Part shown: piece after piece, positions 12,145 to 14,398 of the stretch | Layout of the letters: the number at the start of each line of letters is the position of its first letter | Numbering within the stretch: position 1 is the first letter of the stretch | DNA from: an uncultured Alphaproteobacteria bacterium | Lineage (GTDB): Bacteria; Pseudomonadota; Alphaproteobacteria; Rickettsiales; UBA1997 | Direction of reading: 5' to 3' | DNA: 14,398 nucleotides | NCBI GenBank assembly: GCA_903927415.1 | Contig: CAIYMZ010000023.1 | Location: 1 to 14,398 of the forward strand | Notes under the pieces: model-generated | The model's database searches: none | Told to the model about the DNA's origin: nothing | What the model saw: only the letters and a program-made list of their open reading frames with translations | Translations under genes and position numbers: made by a program

Positions 12145-14398
12145 TTAAAAACTCGTGCCAAAACTAAATCTGAAATTTTGTGTTTGGTCATAAACTTCTT
12201 TCTTGGCGACCTTGGCAAAATCAAGACGTATCGGCCCCATCGGTGAAGCCCATGCAATACTGAGACCATATGATGAACGCATTGAGCCACTATCAGCAAC
12301 GTTGGTATTGGCTTTGCTGATTTGATCAACGCCTTTCACCGTTCCATTGTCACTGAATAAAATTCCGTTAATTCCGAGCTCTTTCGGCAAGCCAAGTGGA
12401 AACATGAATTCTGCCGTTCCAACATAGTAGGTTTTACCACCGATGATGCTGCCACCTTTGGCGCTGCCATTGGTGATGGTGCGTGGACCGATGCCGGCAT
12501 ATTGGAAACCACGGAAGTTATTTCCGCCTAAAAAAAACCCGTAATTACTGCGTACATCTTGCCCTACACCATCAATCGCGCCACCTTTTGCCAAGAATTT
12601 TAAAACATATTCATGGCTAAAAGTTGGAAGATAATACCCCGCCGATCCCTCGTGTTTAATGGTGCTAATATTGCCGCCAAGTCCGGTGTAATCTTGACTG
12701 ACTGAAGCGTAATAACCTGCTTTTGGATTTATTTTATTATCCCTCTTGTCGTAAATAAAAGTTTGACCAACACCAGAATTTATGTAGCTACCCTGTAAAT
12801 TTTTAATACCGATGGAAGCATTGGAATCAATGTTGCCAATGCTTTGTTGGCTGAAAGAATAACGAAGCTGATGACTCAAAAACTCAGTGATCAGATAATC
12901 GCCACGAAAAGTAATGCCGGATGAATTCTGGTCATAGACCAAGGTGTTTCGCTTGGTTAAATCATATTTAAAAAGATCAAACCCAACATCAATTGCACGC
13001 CCCATAAAAAATGGTTTGGTGTAATTGATTTCGTTGGTCAAGCCGCTGTAAGAATTTTGCACATTGAAGCCGAGTTCTTGTCCAGTTCCAAACAAGTTGC
13101 GCTCTTTGATTCCAGCATTCAGCGTCATTTTATTCACGGTAGAATATCCGATACCAAGATTTAATTCTCCGGTCTTTTTTTCTTTCACCTCAATCTCAAC
13201 ATCAACCTTATCACTTTCACCAAGTCTCTTGGTTTTCAATTCAACTTTCTCAAAAAATCCAAGATTTTCAAGACGCTGTTTTGAGCGATTAATTTTTGTG
13301 ATATTGTAGGCATCGCCCTCACGAAAACGTAATTCGCGACGAATCACTTCATCAAGAGTTCTGGTATTTCCAGAGATACGAATTTGATCGATGTAAATTC
13401 GTGGCGTCTCTCTAATTACAAAATCAATGTCGATGATTTTTTCAGCACGATTACGCTTCAGAACTGGCTCAATATGAGCAAAAGCGTAAGATTTTTCCGA
13501 CATCACTTCCACCATTTTATCGACAGTTTTTTCGATTAAGTCAGAATTATAAACTTTACTTTTCTTGATCAGAATTTCTTTGCGCAAAATCTTCTCGTCA
13601 AACTTCTCCACATGGTTGACAATATTGACTTCGCCGACATTGTATTTGATCCCCTCCTCCACTAGAAAAGTAATAAAAAATTTATCTTTTGTTGGAGCAA
13701 TTTGAGCAATTGATGAGATCGCAACAAAATCAGCATAACCTTTTGAGCCATAAAATCGGCGCAATTTTTCTTTATCAAACTCAATGCGATCAGAATCGTA
13801 GGTGTCGGATGAGGAGAGAAATTTCCACCATTTTGATTGCTTAGTTGAAATTTCATCAAGCAGCTCCCGATCAGAAAATGCGCTATTTCCTACAAAATAA
13901 AGTTCGCCAATTTTTGCTTTTGGTCCTTCAAAGATTTCGAAAATTAGTTCGATGCGGTTTTGTTCTTTCGGAATTATTTTTGGTTCGATTTTTGATAAGA
14001 AGCGTCCACTTTTGAGGTAAAGTTCGTTAAGACGCTTGATGTCATTTTGTAATTTTGCTTTAGTAAAAACCGCACGTTTCTTCAAACTTAATTCACTTTG
14101 TAAAGCCTCATCTTCCATTTTTTTATTTCCGACAATTTTTACATCGGAAACAATTGGGTTTTCTTTTACTTCAACAAAAAATTTTCCATCTTTACGAAAA
14201 ATTTTTGACTCCAAAAAGAGATCAGATTCATAAAGTTTTTTTAAAGAATCTTGTAGTGCTTTTGGTGAATTTTTTTGTAGTCCAGAAATATCAAGGTAAG
14301 AACTGATGGTTTCTTCGTCGATCCTTTCATTTCCTGTGATTATGATAAGTTGGTTAGCGGCAAAAACTTTGGAAATTGCGCAAAAAAACATTAAAAAA
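12145..14398 (-). CDS. bamA: Outer membrane protein assembly factor BamA (5' end outside window)
   Basis: BamA is the central pore-forming subunit of the BAM complex that folds beta-barrel proteins into the outer membrane. At least 748 residues are visible. Five POTRA repeats can be traced by their openings: IIITGNERI, VSDVKIVGNKK, IGELYFVGNSAF, VGEVNIVNHVEK and IDQIRISGNTRT. The C-terminal barrel carries the conserved FRGF motif (626-629, counted from ATG 14391) and ends in FRFSFGTSF with the usual terminal Phe. The ATG at 14391 gives only a very short leader (FFCAISKVFA), and the frame stays open to the window edge, so the true start and the full signal peptide probably lie beyond it. corA follows downstream after the heptamer terminator. 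Confidence 0.97.
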   Translation of the reverse strand, partial: FLMFFCAISKVFAANQLIIITGNERIDEETISSYLDISGLQKNSPKALQDSLKKLYESDLFLESKIFRKDGKFFVEVKENPIVSDVKIVGNKKMEDEALQSELSLKKRAVFTKAKLQNDIKRLNELYLKSGRFLSKIEPKIIPKEQNRIELIFEIFEGPKAKIGELYFVGNSAFSDRELLDEISTKQSKWWKFLSSSDTYDSDRIEFDKEKLRRFYGSKGYADFVAISSIAQIAPTKDKFFITFLVEEGIKYNVGEVNIVNHVEKFDEKILRKEILIKKSKVYNSDLIEKTVDKMVEVMSEKSYAFAHIEPVLKRNRAEKIIDIDFVIRETPRIYIDQIRISGNTRTLDEVIRRELRFREGDAYNITKINRSKQRLENLGFFEKVELKTKRLGESDKVDVEIEVKEKKTGELNLGIGYSTVNKMTLNAGIKERNLFGTGQELGFNVQNSYSGLTNEINYTKPFFMGRAIDVGFDLFKYDLTKRNTLVYDQNSSGITFRGDYLITEFLSHQLRYSFSQQSIGNIDSNASIGIKNLQGSYINSGVGQTFIYDKRDNKINPKAGYYASVSQDYTGLGGNISTIKHEGSAGYYLPTFSHEYVLKFLAKGGAIDGVGQDVRSNYGFFLGGNNFRGFQYAGIGPRTITNGSAKGGSIIGGKTYYVGTAEFMFPLGLPKELGINGILFSDNGTVKGVDQISKANTNVADSGSMRSSYGLSIAWASPMGPIRLDFAKVAKKEVYDQTQNFRFSFGTSF

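Overview
The window looks like part of the chromosome of a low-GC alphaproteobacterium. The evidence is a PdhD-type dihydrolipoyl dehydrogenase, CcmD/CcmE cytochrome c maturation proteins, a short HisZ, an RF2 with its programmed frameshift, and BamA (a Gram-negative outer membrane). Both tRNA genes encode their CCA end. Palindromic and repetitive DNA, including one palindrome read in frame inside lpd, recalls the repeat-rich style of Rickettsiales/Holosporales-like lineages. That placement is inference; no rRNA or phylogenetic marker was tested.

Layout. Positions 1-450: a minus-strand tRNA-Phe(GAA), preceded on its strand by a 103-nt hairpin-forming palindrome and followed by at least two 82-bp tandem units that each copy the tRNA 3' end. 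Positions 449-1000: ccmD and ccmE on the plus strand. Positions 984-1709: a PlsC-type acyltransferase, convergent with ccmE. Positions 1771-1894: a 21-bp-stem palindrome and tRNA-Thr(TGT). Positions 1962-2496: a self-contained unit (promoter, leader, gene, terminator) for a small exported Ala/Lys/Val-rich protein. Positions 2498-3982: lpd with an in-frame palindromic insertion. Positions 3983-4064: a divergent intergenic space filled by heptameric repeats forming a 20-bp perfect inverted repeat.

Positions 4065-6462 hold prfB (+1 frameshift), nrdR and a family-4 uracil-DNA glycosylase as one tight operon. After an 81-bp gap with a hairpin comes a second tightly packed set: a dCache-type membrane sensor with no output domain, a membrane-anchored spermidine-synthase-like protein, HisZ, and a two-helix membrane protein I do not recognise (6544-11014). 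On the minus strand lie bamA (cut by the right edge) and corA, separated by a terminator-like element of GTCGTAA heptamers.

Most genes are housekeeping: cytochrome c maturation, phospholipid synthesis, pyruvate/2-oxoacid oxidation, translation termination, dNTP control, DNA repair, histidine synthesis, Mg2+ transport and outer-membrane assembly. The unusual content is in the repeats (tRNA-Phe 3'-end tandem units, the palindrome beside it, the palindrome inside lpd, heptamer arrays with inverted partners) and in the sensor/SpeE-like/HisZ/unknown cluster. I found no CRISPR array, transposase, phage gene or recognisable defence system.
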